The translations under genes and the position numbers were made by a program. The notes under the pieces were generated by a model. It made no database searches. It saw only the letters and a program-made list of their open reading frames with translations, and was not told the DNA's origin. From Pelomonas aquatica (GTDB taxonomy: Bacteria; Pseudomonadota; Gammaproteobacteria; Burkholderiales; Burkholderiaceae_C), in assembly GCF_026712205.1 (NCBI RefSeq), contig NZ_JAPPUW010000017.1, positions 35,477 to 99,476 on the forward strand: a DNA stretch of 64,000 nucleotides, read 5' to 3'. Shown in pieces: positions 8,110-17,101 of the stretch; the first letter of the stretch is position 1; each line of letters starts with the position of its first letter.

Positions 8110-8144
8110 GCGGGAATTGGCGGGTTTTCCCGGCCAGTTCCGGC
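8110..8144 (-). promoter_or_regulatory. candidate FlhD4C2 box upstream of flgMN
   Basis: Dyad GCGGGAATTGGC-N11-GCCAGTTCCGGC. The gene-proximal half-site is preceded by TTGA, as in the boxes before flhA and flhB. It resembles the enterobacterial half-site core GCAGAAATAGCG and its spacing (10-12 bp). It lies ~90 bp from the flgM start, so flgM would have both a class 2 and a class 3 input. Confidence 0.55.
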
Positions 8145-8161
8145 GATCCGTCGCAAATTCT

Positions 8162-8869
8162 TCACAGCAACAGGTCCACGCGGCGCTCGCCCACCGCCCG
8201 GCCGCTGGCGACGCGGCCGCTCTCGAACCGCACCCTGACGTCCTGGCCCTCGATGCCGGCGCCCAGCGCCTGGGCCTCGGAGGCGACGGCGAACCCTTCC
8301 CCGGCGACGCGCACCTGCACGGTCTCGCCGGCCGCAAACCACTGGCGGGCCTTGAGCACCGGTGCGCGCACCGCGTCGGCCGCCCCCAGCGGATGGGCCA
8401 GCACGCGCCCCACCAGTTGGGCGGGGTCGGCGAAGACGGCGCCGGGTTCGGCCGCGATGTCGATATCGGCCAGGGCCAGATGGTCTTGAGACAGGCTCGC
8501 GCCGGCCGGCAGCGGGCCGCTGGCGACGACGGCGCGGCCGAAGACGGCCACGCGCACGGGCAGCGTGACGTTCCAGCGCACGGCGCCATCGGTGCAGCGC
8601 AGGCCGATGCGGGTCCGGCCCCAGGCGGCCATGCCGGGCGGCAGATAGGGCTGGACCTGGCGGCAGGGCGCCAGGCGCAGCCGGGCGTCCAGCGCGCCGA
8701 TCTCGACGCTCACGCGGGTGTTGGGCGGCGCGCTGGCGCGGGCGGCCGTCTCGGTCAGCTGGCGCACGCGCTCGACGAGGGCCGGGTCGAGCACGCTCTG
8801 CGCGCAGGCGGGCCAGCCGGCCAGCAGCAGGCACGACAGGAAGGCGGTTCGACGCAGCATGGCCGCCAC
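8162..8869 (-). CDS. flgA: flagellar P-ring assembly chaperone FlgA
   Basis: 235 residues with a signal peptide (LRRTAFLSCLLLAGWPACA, cleavage after Ala ~24). The C-terminal ~140 residues are the SAF domain typical of FlgA (VAVFGRAVVASGPLPAGASLSQDHLALADIDI, LVGRVLAHPLGAADAV, VRVAGEGFAVASEAQALG). FlgA acts in the periplasm and helps FlgI polymerise into the P ring. It is divergent from flgB with 135 bp between, sharing a candidate FlhDC box. A second ATG at 8860 (MLRRTA) is an equally possible start. Confidence 0.9.
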   Translation of the reverse strand: MAAMLRRTAFLSCLLLAGWPACAQSVLDPALVERVRQLTETAARASAPPNTRVSVEIGALDARLRLAPCRQVQPYLPPGMAAWGRTRIGLRCTDGAVRWNVTLPVRVAVFGRAVVASGPLPAGASLSQDHLALADIDIAAEPGAVFADPAQLVGRVLAHPLGAADAVRAPVLKARQWFAAGETVQVRVAGEGFAVASEAQALGAGIEGQDVRVRFESGRVASGRAVGERRVDLLL

Positions 8870-8896
8870 TCTAGGGACGGCGCCCGGCCGCCCTTG

Positions 8897-8932
8897 GCTG
8901 GAATTGAGCGGCTTTGCACCCGCTAATCCCGC
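8897..8932 (+). promoter_or_regulatory. candidate FlhD4C2 box between flgA and flgB
   Basis: Dyad GCTGGAATTGAG-N12-CGCTAATCCCGC. The flgB-proximal half, read in reverse, is ATGAGCGGGATTAGCG, the strongest match to the shared half-site TTGAGCSGGAWWAGCG. The box ends 73 bp before the flgB ATG and starts 28 bp before the flgA ATG on the other strand. Divergent flgA/flgB control by FlhDC is known in enterobacteria. Confidence 0.6.
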
Positions 8933-9004
8933 TCATGTTTTGGCGGCCGCGACAGAACAATTTGCGCAAGAGCCGCCCCGGCTGTGCAACTCAAGGGGCC
9001 CGAC

Positions 9005-9418
9005 ATGCTGAACCGACTGACCGACACGCTGAACTTCCAGACCCAGGCCCTGACGCTGCGGGCGGAGCGCCAGCGCCTGCTCGCCAGCAACATCGCCAAC
9101 GCCGACACGCCGGGCTACCGGGCCCGCGACATCAATTTCGCCCAGGCGCTGCGCGAGGCCACGGGTGAGGTCGGCACGCCGGGCGCGCTGGCCACCACGC
9201 AGCGCGGCCACATGGCGCCGCTGGCGGGCGCACGCGGCGAGAGCGGCAAGGACTACGCGCTGCAGGCCCAGACCAACCTGGACAGCAACGGCGTGGACAT
9301 GGACCGCGAGCGCGCCAGCTTCGCCGACAACTCGGTGAAGTACGAGGCCACGCTGCGCTTCATCAACAGCTCGGTGCGCAACGCACTGGACGCGATGAAG
9401 TCGCCGAACCAGGGGTAA
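9005..9418 (+). CDS. flgB: flagellar proximal rod protein FlgB
   Basis: 137 residues from the ATG at 9005, which follows AAGGGG; an upstream GTG at 8984 would add seven residues but is less likely. The rod-protein N-terminal block is present (LRAERQRLLASNIANADTPGYRARDINF). FlgB sits at the base of the rod in the periplasm and is exported by the flagellar type III system. It is the first gene of a tightly packed flgBCDEFGH run. Confidence 0.94.
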   Translation: MLNRLTDTLNFQTQALTLRAERQRLLASNIANADTPGYRARDINFAQALREATGEVGTPGALATTQRGHMAPLAGARGESGKDYALQAQTNLDSNGVDMDRERASFADNSVKYEATLRFINSSVRNALDAMKSPNQG

Positions 9419-9421
9419 GCC

Positions 9422-9838
9422 ATGTCGATGTTCCAGATCTTCAGCGTCTCAGGCAGCGCCGTCAGCGCGCAGAGCCAGCGCCTCAACGTGGTGGCCAGCA
9501 ACCTGGCCAATGCCGACACCGTGGCCGGCCCGGACGGCCAGGCCTACAAGGCGCGCCAGGTCGTCTTCCAGACGACGCTGATGGGCGCGGGCAACGACAG
9601 CGGCAACGCCGGCGTGCGCGTGACCCACATCACCGAGGACCAGACGCCCGGCCGCCGCGTGCACGACCCCAGGCACCCGCAGGCCGATGCCGACGGCTAT
9701 GTGACCTATTCCAACGTGAACCCGGTGGAGGAGATGGTCAACATGATCTCGGCCTCGCGCTCCTACCAGAACAACATCGAAGTCATGGGCACGGCCAAGA
9801 GCCTGCTGCTCAAGACCCTGCAACTCGGCCAGTCCTGA
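9422..9838 (+). CDS. flgC: flagellar proximal rod protein FlgC
   Basis: 138 residues, 3 bp after flgB. It shows the N-terminal axial motif SAQSQRLNVVASNLANADT and the C-terminal VNPVEEMVNMISASRSYQNNIEVMGTAKSLLLKTLQLGQ, both expected of FlgC. Together with FlgB, FlgF and FliE it builds the proximal rod. Length is normal for the family. Confidence 0.95.
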   Translation: MSMFQIFSVSGSAVSAQSQRLNVVASNLANADTVAGPDGQAYKARQVVFQTTLMGAGNDSGNAGVRVTHITEDQTPGRRVHDPRHPQADADGYVTYSNVNPVEEMVNMISASRSYQNNIEVMGTAKSLLLKTLQLGQS

Positions 9839-9859
9839 CCGCTGAACTGAAGGCCCACC

Positions 9860-10504
9860 ATGGACGTCACCGCACTCAACGGCAGCAGCAGCACCGGCAC
9901 CAGCTCGACGTCGACGAAGAACGCCGCCGACACCCAGGACCGCTTCCTGAAGCTGCTCGTCGCGCAGATGAACAACCAGGATCCGCTGAATCCGATGGAC
10001 AACGCCCAGGTGACGAGCCAGATGGCGCAGATCCAGCAGGTGACGAGCCTGTCCACGCTGAACACCAGCATCACCGGCCTGGGCACCCAGCTCGGGCGGA
10101 TGCAGGCCCTGCAGTCGGTCTCGCTGGTGGGCCGCGAGGTCGCCGTGCCCAGCAACAGCCTGCAGGTGAGCAACGGCGTCGCCGAGGGCAGCTACGACCT
10201 CGGCGGCGCGGCCAGCGCGGTCAAGCTGGAGATCCTCGGGCCGGCCGGCAACGTCATCGACACCCAGCAGCTCGGCGCCCAGGGCTCGGGCCGCCAGGCC
10301 TTCAGCTGGAAGGCCGGCACGATGGTGGCCGAGGGCAGCGCGGTCAGGTACCGCATCACGGCCACCAACGGCACGGCACCGGTCTCGTCGACGACCTATG
10401 CCTACGACAAGGTCAACGCGGTCTACAGCGAGAACGGCACGCTGAGGCTCAACCTCGACCGCCTGGGCTCCGTCGACTACACGGCCGTCGCGGCCGTCAA
10501 CTGA
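9860..10504 (+). CDS. flgD: flagellar hook cap / assembly scaffold FlgD
   Basis: 214 residues. The N-terminal signature DRFLKLLVAQMNNQDPLNPMDNAQVTSQMAQ is intact, followed by a C-terminal Ig-like/tudor-type region (LEILGPAGNVIDTQQLG). FlgD caps the growing hook and lets FlgE subunits polymerise; it is shed when the hook is finished. It is preceded by 21 bp of spacer in the flgB operon. Confidence 0.94.
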   Translation: MDVTALNGSSSTGTSSTSTKNAADTQDRFLKLLVAQMNNQDPLNPMDNAQVTSQMAQIQQVTSLSTLNTSITGLGTQLGRMQALQSVSLVGREVAVPSNSLQVSNGVAEGSYDLGGAASAVKLEILGPAGNVIDTQQLGAQGSGRQAFSWKAGTMVAEGSAVRYRITATNGTAPVSSTTYAYDKVNAVYSENGTLRLNLDRLGSVDYTAVAAVN

Positions 10505-10535
10505 AACCTCCCCGCACGACAGCAAGGACTCCCCC

Positions 10536-11852
10536 ATGAGCTTCCAGCAAGGCCTCTCCGGGCTCAACGCCGCGTCCAAGAACCTCGACGTCATCGGCAA
10601 CAACATCGCCAACTCGGGCACCTATGGCTTCAAGGATGCGCGGGCCGAGTTCGCCGACGTCTACGCCGCCGCGTTGAACGGCGCGGGCGGCAACCAGGTC
10701 GGCATCGGTACCACGCTGCAGTCCGTCGCCCAGCAGTTCACGCAGGGCAACATCACGACGACCGAGAATCCGATGGACCTCTCCATCAACGGCGGCGGCT
10801 TCTTCCAGGTCAGCGACGGCGTGAACCCGGCGCGCTACAGCCGCAACGGTCAGTTCAAGGTCAGCAAGGACGGCTTCGTCGTCAACAACAACGGCCTCAA
10901 GCTGCTGGGCTACCCGGCCAACGGCGCCGGCGTCATCCAGCCCGGCACGGCCCAGCCGCTGTTGCTGCCCACCGGCGGCATCCCGCCGGCCGTGACGACG
11001 GCAGTCAAGATGGAATTCAACCTCGACTCGCGGGTCAAGGCGACGGCCCCTGGCGGTGGCACGGGCACCGGCATCAACCTGAAGGATGCGACGACCTACA
11101 ACAACGCGACGTCGATGACGGTCTACGACGCCAAGGGCCAGGACGTCGCCGTGACCTTCTACTTCCAGCGGGCCGCGAGCGCCGCCAACGGCAACGACGT
11201 CTGGAACGTCTACGCAACGGCCAACGGCACCCCCCTCGCCACCGACTCCTCGGGGGCGGCGATCCCGCTCGACGCCAACGGCAACCCGACCACGCCGTAC
11301 ACGAAGATCACGTTCCCGGCCACCGGCGGTTCACCCGTTTCACCCACCGCCCCCATCGCGATGAGCGTGCCGGCCGGCACGAGTGCGCGCGGCTATCCGA
11401 CGCTGGCCATCCCCGGCATCCAGCTGAACATGACCGGCGCCACCGAGAACGGCAGCAGCTTCGCGGTGACCAGCCTGACCCAGGACGGCTACGCCCCCGG
11501 CCAGCTCACCGGCATCCAGGTCGCCAACAACGGCATCATCCAGGCGCGCTATTCCAACGGCCAGAGCAAGCCCGCCGGACAGATCGAGCTGGCCAGCTTC
11601 CGCAACCCGCAGGGCCTGCAGGCCACGGGCGGCAACGTCTGGGTGCGCACGGTAGCCTCGGGCGACGCCGTGGTGGGCGTGCCGGGCGACGGCAACATGG
11701 GCTCGCTGCAGTCCGGCGCGCTGGAGGAGAGCAACGTCGACCTGACGGCCGAGCTCGTCAACATGGTCACGGCGCAGCGCGCCTACCAGGCCAATGCACA
11801 GACGATCAAGACGCAGGATCAGGTCCTGCAGACGATCGTCAACCTGCGCTGA
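10536..11852 (+). CDS. flgE: flagellar hook protein FlgE
   Basis: 438 residues. The N-terminus MSFQQGLSGLNAASKNLDVIGNNIANSGTYGFKDARAEF and the C-terminal ESNVDLTAELVNMVTAQRAYQANAQTIKTQDQVLQTIVNL are the coiled-coil halves that pack in the hook core. The middle ~300 residues are the surface domains. It forms the curved hook that joins motor and filament. Length is close to enterobacterial FlgE (~400) with a moderately longer middle. Confidence 0.95.
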   Translation: MSFQQGLSGLNAASKNLDVIGNNIANSGTYGFKDARAEFADVYAAALNGAGGNQVGIGTTLQSVAQQFTQGNITTTENPMDLSINGGGFFQVSDGVNPARYSRNGQFKVSKDGFVVNNNGLKLLGYPANGAGVIQPGTAQPLLLPTGGIPPAVTTAVKMEFNLDSRVKATAPGGGTGTGINLKDATTYNNATSMTVYDAKGQDVAVTFYFQRAASAANGNDVWNVYATANGTPLATDSSGAAIPLDANGNPTTPYTKITFPATGGSPVSPTAPIAMSVPAGTSARGYPTLAIPGIQLNMTGATENGSSFAVTSLTQDGYAPGQLTGIQVANNGIIQARYSNGQSKPAGQIELASFRNPQGLQATGGNVWVRTVASGDAVVGVPGDGNMGSLQSGALEESNVDLTAELVNMVTAQRAYQANAQTIKTQDQVLQTIVNLR

Positions 11853-11871
11853 TCGCGAGCGGGGCTGAAGC

Positions 11872-12597
11872 GTGGACCGCATGATCTACCTCTCGATGGC
11901 CGGCGCGAAGGCGGCCATGCAGCGGCAGGACGTGCTTTCGCACAACCTCGCCAACGTGACGACCAACGGCTTCCGCGCCGAGCTGCAGGCCTTCCGCGCG
12001 GTGCCGGTGCGCGGCGACGGTGCGTCCACGCGCGCCTATGCGCTCGAGACCACCATCGGCTACAACGACGCGCCCGGCCCGCTGACGGCCACCGGCCGCA
12101 ACCTCGACGTGGCCATGCAGGGCAAGGCCTGGCTGGCCGTGCAGGCCAACGACGGCACCGAGGCCTACACCCGCGCCGGCTCGCTGGACGTGAACGCGGA
12201 AGGGCTGCTCGTCATGCGCAACGGCATGCCGGTGCTGGGCGACGGCGGCCCCGTCAACGTGCCGCCCAACAGCACGCTGGACATCGGCAGCGACGGCACC
12301 ATCACCGCCAAGTCGGCCAACCAGCGCCCGACCAATATCGGCCGGCTCAAGCTGGTCACGCCCGAGGCGGCGCTGACGCGCGGCGACGACGGCCTGTTCC
12401 GCGCCGCCCAGGGCAACCTGCCCGCCGACCCGGCCGCCCGGCTGCAGGACGGCGCCCTCGAGGGCTCCAACGTCAGCCCCGTCGAGACCATGGTGGCCAT
12501 GATCTCCGCGGGCCGCCAGTTCGAGCAGCAGATGAAGCTGCTGCAGATTGCCCAGACCCAAGGCCAGCAATCGGCCAAACTTTTGGGGAGTACCTGA
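11872..12597 (+). CDS. flgF: flagellar proximal rod protein FlgF
   Basis: 241 residues. The GTG at 11872 gives the usual [16 protein letters not shown] beginning; an ATG at 11881 is three codons inside. Core motifs are [20 protein letters not shown] and [34 protein letters not shown]. FlgF is the last proximal rod subunit, below FlgG. Its stop lies 2 bp before the flgG start. Confidence 0.94.
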   Translation: MDRMIYLSMAGAKAAMQRQDVLSHNLANVTTNGFRAELQAFRAVPVRGDGASTRAYALETTIGYNDAPGPLTATGRNLDVAMQGKAWLAVQANDGTEAYTRAGSLDVNAEGLLVMRNGMPVLGDGGPVNVPPNSTLDIGSDGTITAKSANQRPTNIGRLKLVTPEAALTRGDDGLFRAAQGNLPADPAARLQDGALEGSNVSPVETMVAMISAGRQFEQQMKLLQIAQTQGQQSAKLLGST

Positions 12598-12599
12598 CC

Positions 12600-13382
12600 A
12601 TGATGCGCTCGCTCTGGATCGCCAAGACGGGCATGGAAGCCCAGCAGACCCAGCTGGACAACATCTCGCACAACCTCGCCAACGTCGCCACCAACGGCTA
12701 CAAGCGCTCGCACGCCGTCTTCGAGGACCTGATCTACCAGAACCTGCGCCAGGCCGGCGCCAACAGCACCGAGCAGACCACGCTGCCCACCGGCCTGCAG
12801 GTGGGCCTGGGCGTGCGCCCCGTCGCCACCGCGCGCATCTACACCCAGGGCAATCTGCAGCAGACCAGCAACAACCTCGACCTGGCCGTCAAGGGCGACG
12901 GCTTCTTCCAGATCCAGATGCCCGACGGCACCAATGCCTACACGCGCGACGGCAGCTTCCAGCTCAATGCCAACGGCCAGATGGTCACGAGCAACGGCTA
13001 CACGGTGCTGCCCGGCATCACGATCCCGGCCAACGCGCAGAGCCTGACCATCGGCGCCGACGGCACCGTCAGCATCACGCTGCCCGGCCAGGCCACGGCG
13101 CAGACGGTGGGCCAGATCCAGCTCGCCAACTTCGTGAACCCGGCCGGCCTGGACCCCAAGGGCCAGAACCTGTTCGCCGAGACCTCCGCCAGCGGCACGC
13201 CCAACACCGGCGCGCCCAACGCCAACGGCATGGGCGCGCTGCAGCAGGGCTTCGTCGAGACCTCCAACGTCAACGTCGTCGAGGAACTGGTGCAGATGAT
13301 CCAGACCCAGCGCGCCTACGAGCTGAACTCGAAGGCGGTGCAAACCTCCGACCAGATGCTGCAGAAGCTGGCCCAGATCTGA
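12600..13382 (+). CDS. flgG: flagellar distal rod protein FlgG
   Basis: 260 residues, the normal FlgG length, which sets rod geometry. It begins [20 protein letters not shown] and contains [27 protein letters not shown] and the C-terminal [41 protein letters not shown]. It forms the distal rod that passes through the P and L rings. The ATG at 12600 follows the flgF stop by 2 bp; a second ATG is the next codon. Confidence 0.95.
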   Translation: MMRSLWIAKTGMEAQQTQLDNISHNLANVATNGYKRSHAVFEDLIYQNLRQAGANSTEQTTLPTGLQVGLGVRPVATARIYTQGNLQQTSNNLDLAVKGDGFFQIQMPDGTNAYTRDGSFQLNANGQMVTSNGYTVLPGITIPANAQSLTIGADGTVSITLPGQATAQTVGQIQLANFVNPAGLDPKGQNLFAETSASGTPNTGAPNANGMGALQQGFVETSNVNVVEELVQMIQTQRAYELNSKAVQTSDQMLQKLAQI

Positions 13383-13393
13383 GGAGCACCACC

Positions 13394-14065
13394 ATGAAGT
13401 CCGTCGTCGCCATCCTCGCCGCAGTCGCCCTGCTCGCCGGCTGCGCCACGCCCTACCCCGAGCCCCAGGTCGAGCTGTCGCACACGCCGGTCGTCGACCT
13501 GCCGCCGGTCGCGCCGATGGCGCCCACCAACGGCTCCATCTACCAGGCCGCGGCCTACCGTCCGCTGTTCGAGGACCATCGTGCGCGGCTGGTGGGCGAC
13601 ACGCTGACCATCCACATCGTCGAGAAGGTCTCGGCCACGCAGACCAGCACCAGCGAGCTGAGCAAGACCGGCAGCCTGTCGGCCGGCGTGACGGCCCTGC
13701 CCGGCATCTCGTCCAACTCCTTCGGCCGCGCCGGCGCCGGCGCCACGTCGGCCAACGACAACAAGGGCAAGGGCAGCAACCAGAACACCAACGACTTCAG
13801 CGGCACCATCACCGCCGTCGTCACGGCGGTGCTGCCCAACGGCCACCTGATGATCAGCGGCGAGAAGCAGATCGGCGTGAACCGCAACGTCGACGTGCTG
13901 CGCTTCTCCGGCCAGGTCGACCCGCGCATGATCGGCCAGGGCAACGCCGTGCCGTCGGCCTCGGTGGCCAATGTGCGCATCGAGCAGCGCGGCCGCGGCG
14001 CGACGTCGGACGCGCACGCCATCGGCTGGCTGGCGCGCTTTTTCCTGAACATCGCGCCGAGCTGA
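13394..14065 (+). CDS. flgH: flagellar L-ring lipoprotein FlgH
   Basis: 223 residues from the ATG at 13394, preceded by GAGGAG. A signal peptide ends in the lipobox LLAGC (Cys ~18), so the protein is lipidated and sits in the outer membrane. The family core is clear: LFEDHRARLVGDTLTIHIVEKVSA and LPNGHLMISGEKQIGVNRNVDVLRFSGQVDPRMIGQGNAVPSASVANVRIE. FlgH forms the L ring. It is the last gene of the first flg block; flgI, normally next, lies 4.5 kb away behind four unrelated genes. Confidence 0.94.
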   Translation: MKSVVAILAAVALLAGCATPYPEPQVELSHTPVVDLPPVAPMAPTNGSIYQAAAYRPLFEDHRARLVGDTLTIHIVEKVSATQTSTSELSKTGSLSAGVTALPGISSNSFGRAGAGATSANDNKGKGSNQNTNDFSGTITAVVTAVLPNGHLMISGEKQIGVNRNVDVLRFSGQVDPRMIGQGNAVPSASVANVRIEQRGRGATSDAHAIGWLARFFLNIAPS

Positions 14066-14080
14066 GGCCTAATATCGGCC

Positions 14081-14112
14081 CCAGCCGGGGAGGCTTCGAA
14101 GCCGGGGGCTGG
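14081..14112 (+). terminator. hairpin after flgH, possible terminator
   Basis: CCAGCC (14081-14086) pairs with GGCTGG (14107-14112), and a perfect inner palindrome GGCTTCGAAGCC occupies 14092-14103. There is no T-run, so intrinsic termination is uncertain. It lies in the 55-bp gap between flgH and the solute-binding-like gene and could mark the end of the flgBCDEFGH transcript. Confidence 0.35.
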
Positions 14113-14120
14113 AGGTCGGG

Positions 14121-14870
14121 ATGCGGGGCCTGTCGCGACATCGACGGCGACTGCTGACGCTGGCGCTGCTGGCGGCAGGCCTGCCGCGCCCCGCGCTCGC
14201 CGGCCCGGCGCTGCGCTTCGCCACCGACGTCAATGACCAGAGCGGCCTCGCGCCCGGCGCACGCGCGCTGCTGGGCCGTGCCTTCGAGCGCCTCGGCCTG
14301 GAGGTGCGCTTCGAGCCCCTGCCGCTGCGCCGCTCCCTGCCGATGACCGAGCTCGGCCAGCTCGACGGCGAGGCGCTGCGCATTCGCGCCGTCGCGGCGG
14401 CCCACCCCGACCTGCTGCTCGTGCCCGTGCCGCTGGCCGTCGTCGAGGTGCGCGGCTATGTGCGCCGCGGCACCAGCGTCGCGCGCGAGATCGCCGGCCT
14501 CGCGCCCTGGCGCATCGGCTATCCGCGCGGCGTCGTGCTGCTGGAGGGCCTGCTGGCCGGGCTGCCGCACCGCGTGGAGGCGACCAACCGCCTGGAGCTG
14601 CTGCGCCTGCTGCGCGCCGGCATGGTCGACATCGCGCTCGTCACGGCCGCCAGCGGCGAGCCCGACATCGACCCGGCCCAGCTCGCCGGCCTTGCGCGGC
14701 TGCCGGCGCCCCTGCATGTCGCACCGCTGTTCGCGCTGCTGCACGGCCGGCATCGCGCGCTGCTGCCGCGCCTGGCCGACATGCTGCAGCGGATGGAGGA
14801 CAGCGGCGAATCCGCGCGGCTGCGCAGCAGCGCCTGGATGGCCGCTCAGCCCCTGAGCGCGGCGAGGTAG
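14121..14870 (+). CDS. periplasmic solute-binding-like protein (SBP family 3 type)
   Basis: 249 residues, with an excellent ribosome-binding site GGAGGT 4 nt upstream. An N-terminal signal peptide (RRRLLTLALLAAGLPRPALA) is followed by LRFATDVNDQSGLAPGARALLGRAFERLGLEVRFEPLPLRRSL, the beginning of an SBP_bac_3-like fold; later RIGYPRGVVLLEGLL and ELLRLLRAGMVDIALV fit the second lobe. No transporter permease or ATPase is near, so it may be a stand-alone periplasmic sensor or an orphan. Its 3' end overlaps the convergent amidohydrolase gene by 25 bp. Position between flgH and flgI is unusual. Ligand unknown. Confidence 0.75.
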   Translation: MRGLSRHRRRLLTLALLAAGLPRPALAGPALRFATDVNDQSGLAPGARALLGRAFERLGLEVRFEPLPLRRSLPMTELGQLDGEALRIRAVAAAHPDLLLVPVPLAVVEVRGYVRRGTSVAREIAGLAPWRIGYPRGVVLLEGLLAGLPHRVEATNRLELLRLLRAGMVDIALVTAASGEPDIDPAQLAGLARLPAPLHVAPLFALLHGRHRALLPRLADMLQRMEDSGESARLRSSAWMAAQPLSAAR

Positions 14871-16114
14871 TCCAGCGCCAGACTGGCCAGCGCCCGCACG
14901 CCGACCTCCAGCCCGCGCTCGTCGACGAGGAAGCGCGGCGAATGGTTGGAATGGGCCTGGGCCGGGTCGATGTCCGGCGGCGTCACGCCGACGAAGAAGA
15001 ACAGCCCCGGGATCAGGCGCTGGAAGAAGGAGAAGTCCTCGGCGCCGGTGACCTTGGGCACGAGCTCCAGGCCCATGGGCCGCGGCCCGCTGCCGGCCAC
15101 GCGGGCCAGCGTCGGCAGCATCTGCTCGGTCAGCGCCGGGTCGTTGACGGTGACGGGGTAGTTCTTCGTGATGCAGACCCGGCAGCTGGCGCGCGCGGCG
15201 CCCGAGATGCCCTCGGCCAGTTCGGTCACGCGCTCGTGGATGGCGTCGCGCATGCCCTCGTCGAAGCTGCGGATCGTGCCGCGCATCTCGACCGTGTCCG
15301 GGATGATGTTCTCGCGCACGCCGCCCTTGATCGCGCCGATGGTCACGACGGCCGGCTCGCGGTTCAGGTCGAGGTTGCGGCTGACGATGGTCTGCAGGCC
15401 CAGCACGATCTGCGCCGACGTGACGATGGGGTCCACGCCCAGCCAGGGCGCCGCGCCATGGGTCTGCCTGCCGTGCACGGTGATCTTCAGCTTGTCGCTG
15501 CTGGCCATGGTCGGCCCGGGCCGGTAGCCGATGACGCCGACCGGCAGGCGCGACGTGACGTGCAGGCCGAAGATGGCGCCGGGCGTGGGCGCCTGCAGCG
15601 CGCCCTCCGCGATCATCAGCGCCGCGCCGCCCTCCTCGCCCTCGGGCGGCATCTCCTCGGCAGGCTGGAAGATGAACTTGACGCTGCCCGGGATCTCGGC
15701 GCGCAGCCCGGCCAGGATGCTGGCCACGCCCATCAGGATGGCGACGTGGCAGTCGTGGCCGCAGGCATGCATGACGCCGACTTCCTCGCCGTTCCAGACC
15801 GCGCGCGCCCGGGACGCGAAGGGCAGGTCCACCTCCTCGGTGACGGGCAGGCCGTCCATGTCGGCGCGCAGCGCCACCACGGCGCCCGGCCTGCCGCCCT
15901 TGAGCAGGCCGACGACGCCGGTGTGGGCCACGCCCGTGCGCACCTCGTCGAAGCCCAGGGCCTGCAGATGCTCGGCAACGAGGGCCGCGGTGCGGAACTC
16001 GCGGTTGCCGAGCTCGGGATGCTGGTGCAGGTCGCGGCGCCAGGCGATGACCTGGGGTTCGAGTTCGGCCGCAAGGGCGACGATGCGCTCGGTCAGGGTT
16101 TCGGCGGCGGTCAT
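14846..16114 (-). CDS. M20 family amidohydrolase / N-acyl-amino-acid deacylase
   Basis: 422 residues of the M20D type. Metal-binding signatures are visible: ADMDGLPVTEEVDLPF, MHACGHDCHVAILMG and the catalytic Glu pair in QPAEEMPPEGEEGGA, then a dimerisation domain (SDKLKITVHGRQTHGAAPWLGVDPIV) and a C-terminal GAEDFSFF. Relatives remove acyl groups from amino acids or indole-acetic acid conjugates, with two metal ions in the active site. No signal peptide, so cytosolic. It is the last of three minus-strand genes inserted in the flg cluster; substrate unknown. Confidence 0.88.
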   Translation of the reverse strand: MTAAETLTERIVALAAELEPQVIAWRRDLHQHPELGNREFRTAALVAEHLQALGFDEVRTGVAHTGVVGLLKGGRPGAVVALRADMDGLPVTEEVDLPFASRARAVWNGEEVGVMHACGHDCHVAILMGVASILAGLRAEIPGSVKFIFQPAEEMPPEGEEGGAALMIAEGALQAPTPGAIFGLHVTSRLPVGVIGYRPGPTMASSDKLKITVHGRQTHGAAPWLGVDPIVTSAQIVLGLQTIVSRNLDLNREPAVVTIGAIKGGVRENIIPDTVEMRGTIRSFDEGMRDAIHERVTELAEGISGAARASCRVCITKNYPVTVNDPALTEQMLPTLARVAGSGPRPMGLELVPKVTGAEDFSFFQRLIPGLFFFVGVTPPDIDPAQAHSNHSPRFLVDERGLEVGVRALASLALDYLAALRG

Positions 16115-16175
16115 GGCGGTCAGGCAGGCCCCGGGCTGGAATGGAGGCCGAGTATGCGCCGCGTGCCGGCAGCCT

Positions 16176-17096
16176 TCAGCCGCCCGCCAGCCTCCTCAGG
16201 CGGCGCTTGAAGTCCAGCCACTGCCGCACGCGCGAGCGGTCGATGCGCTTCACGTCGATCAGCGTGAAGCCGCCGCAGGCCGACAGCGTGTGCAGGCCCG
16301 CCGTGTGCGTGTCGCTGGCGAGGTCGCCGGTCAGGCGCTCGGTGCCGGCCTCGATGACGACACGCTGCGGCGTCAGCACCGGGAAGCGCAGCAGACGCGT
16401 CGCGCCGCCATAGCCGGTCGTGCTGTCCTGCACCGGCAGCGTCAGCAGGCCGTCGCGGCCGACGAAGGGCCGGCCGGCCGGGCGCGCGCCATCGCGGTTC
16501 ACGCGCACCGGGTTGTCGGCCAGCGGCGTCCACGGGCCGGCCAGCGCCGGCGAATGCGCGACATGCAGCTCGCGCTGGTCGCGCGCGTTCGGGCCGACCA
16601 GCGTGTAGAACATCCACCAGCGCCCGTCATGCTCGATGAGCGACGCATCCGCGCCGGGCAGGCCGCGCAGCAACGCGCATTCGCGCTCCCAGTCGTTCAG
16701 CGAATCGTCGCTGGCGCGGTAGAGCACGATCTCGCCGGCCTGGTGGCTCTCCGGCACCATCCAGGTCTCGCCCTCGTGCTCGAAGACCTGGGGGTAGGAC
16801 AGGTGGAAGGGCTGCTCCAGCACGGTCGCCTGGCCGCGCCAGCCCAGGTCGGCCAGCGCGAACTCGTGGCGCTCGATATGGGCGCGCTTGACGCGGTAGT
16901 CATAGGCCTCGACGAAGACGTGCAGCGCATCGCCGCGCACCAGGCCGAAGGGGTCGGCGAGGTAGCGCCAGCGCCCGGCCTCGGGCAGCCAGATGATGCG
17001 GTCGCGCGCGGCGGCCAGGCTGCAGGCATCGAGATCCTCGATGCGCACGGGGACGATGCCGACCTGCCAGAAGTCGGTCCGCGGCCTGCTCAGCAT
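16176..17096 (-). CDS. GINT1_N-like beta-propeller protein (glucosamine inositolphosphorylceramide transferase N-domain type)
   Basis: 306 residues from the ATG at 17096; a TTG one codon upstream is possible. Repeating blades recall five-blade propellers: RWRYLADPFGLVRGDALHVFVEAYDY, FHLSYPQVFEHEGETWMVPESHQAGEIVLYRA, DASLIEHDGRWWMFYTLVG and ARPAGRPFVGRDGLLTLPVQDSTTGYGG. These resemble the N-terminal domain that accompanies some glycan-modifying transferases and the GH43/GH32 fold. No signal peptide. It starts 5 bp after the glycosyltransferase stop, so the two likely work together in making or editing a surface glycan. Activity is not known. Confidence 0.65.
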   Translation of the reverse strand: MLSRPRTDFWQVGIVPVRIEDLDACSLAAARDRIIWLPEAGRWRYLADPFGLVRGDALHVFVEAYDYRVKRAHIERHEFALADLGWRGQATVLEQPFHLSYPQVFEHEGETWMVPESHQAGEIVLYRASDDSLNDWERECALLRGLPGADASLIEHDGRWWMFYTLVGPNARDQRELHVAHSPALAGPWTPLADNPVRVNRDGARPAGRPFVGRDGLLTLPVQDSTTGYGGATRLLRFPVLTPQRVVIEAGTERLTGDLASDTHTAGLHTLSACGGFTLIDVKRIDRSRVRQWLDFKRRLRRLAGG

Positions 17097-17101
17097 CAAA
17101 C

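Noticed and set aside
14072..14098. Sigma-28-like site on the minus strand after flgH (CGAAGCC T-N11-GCCGATAT)
   Set aside because: The -10 matches well, but the -35 does not (4 of 8) and the site points into the 3' end of flgH. It also lies in a palindrome. An antisense promoter cannot be supported.
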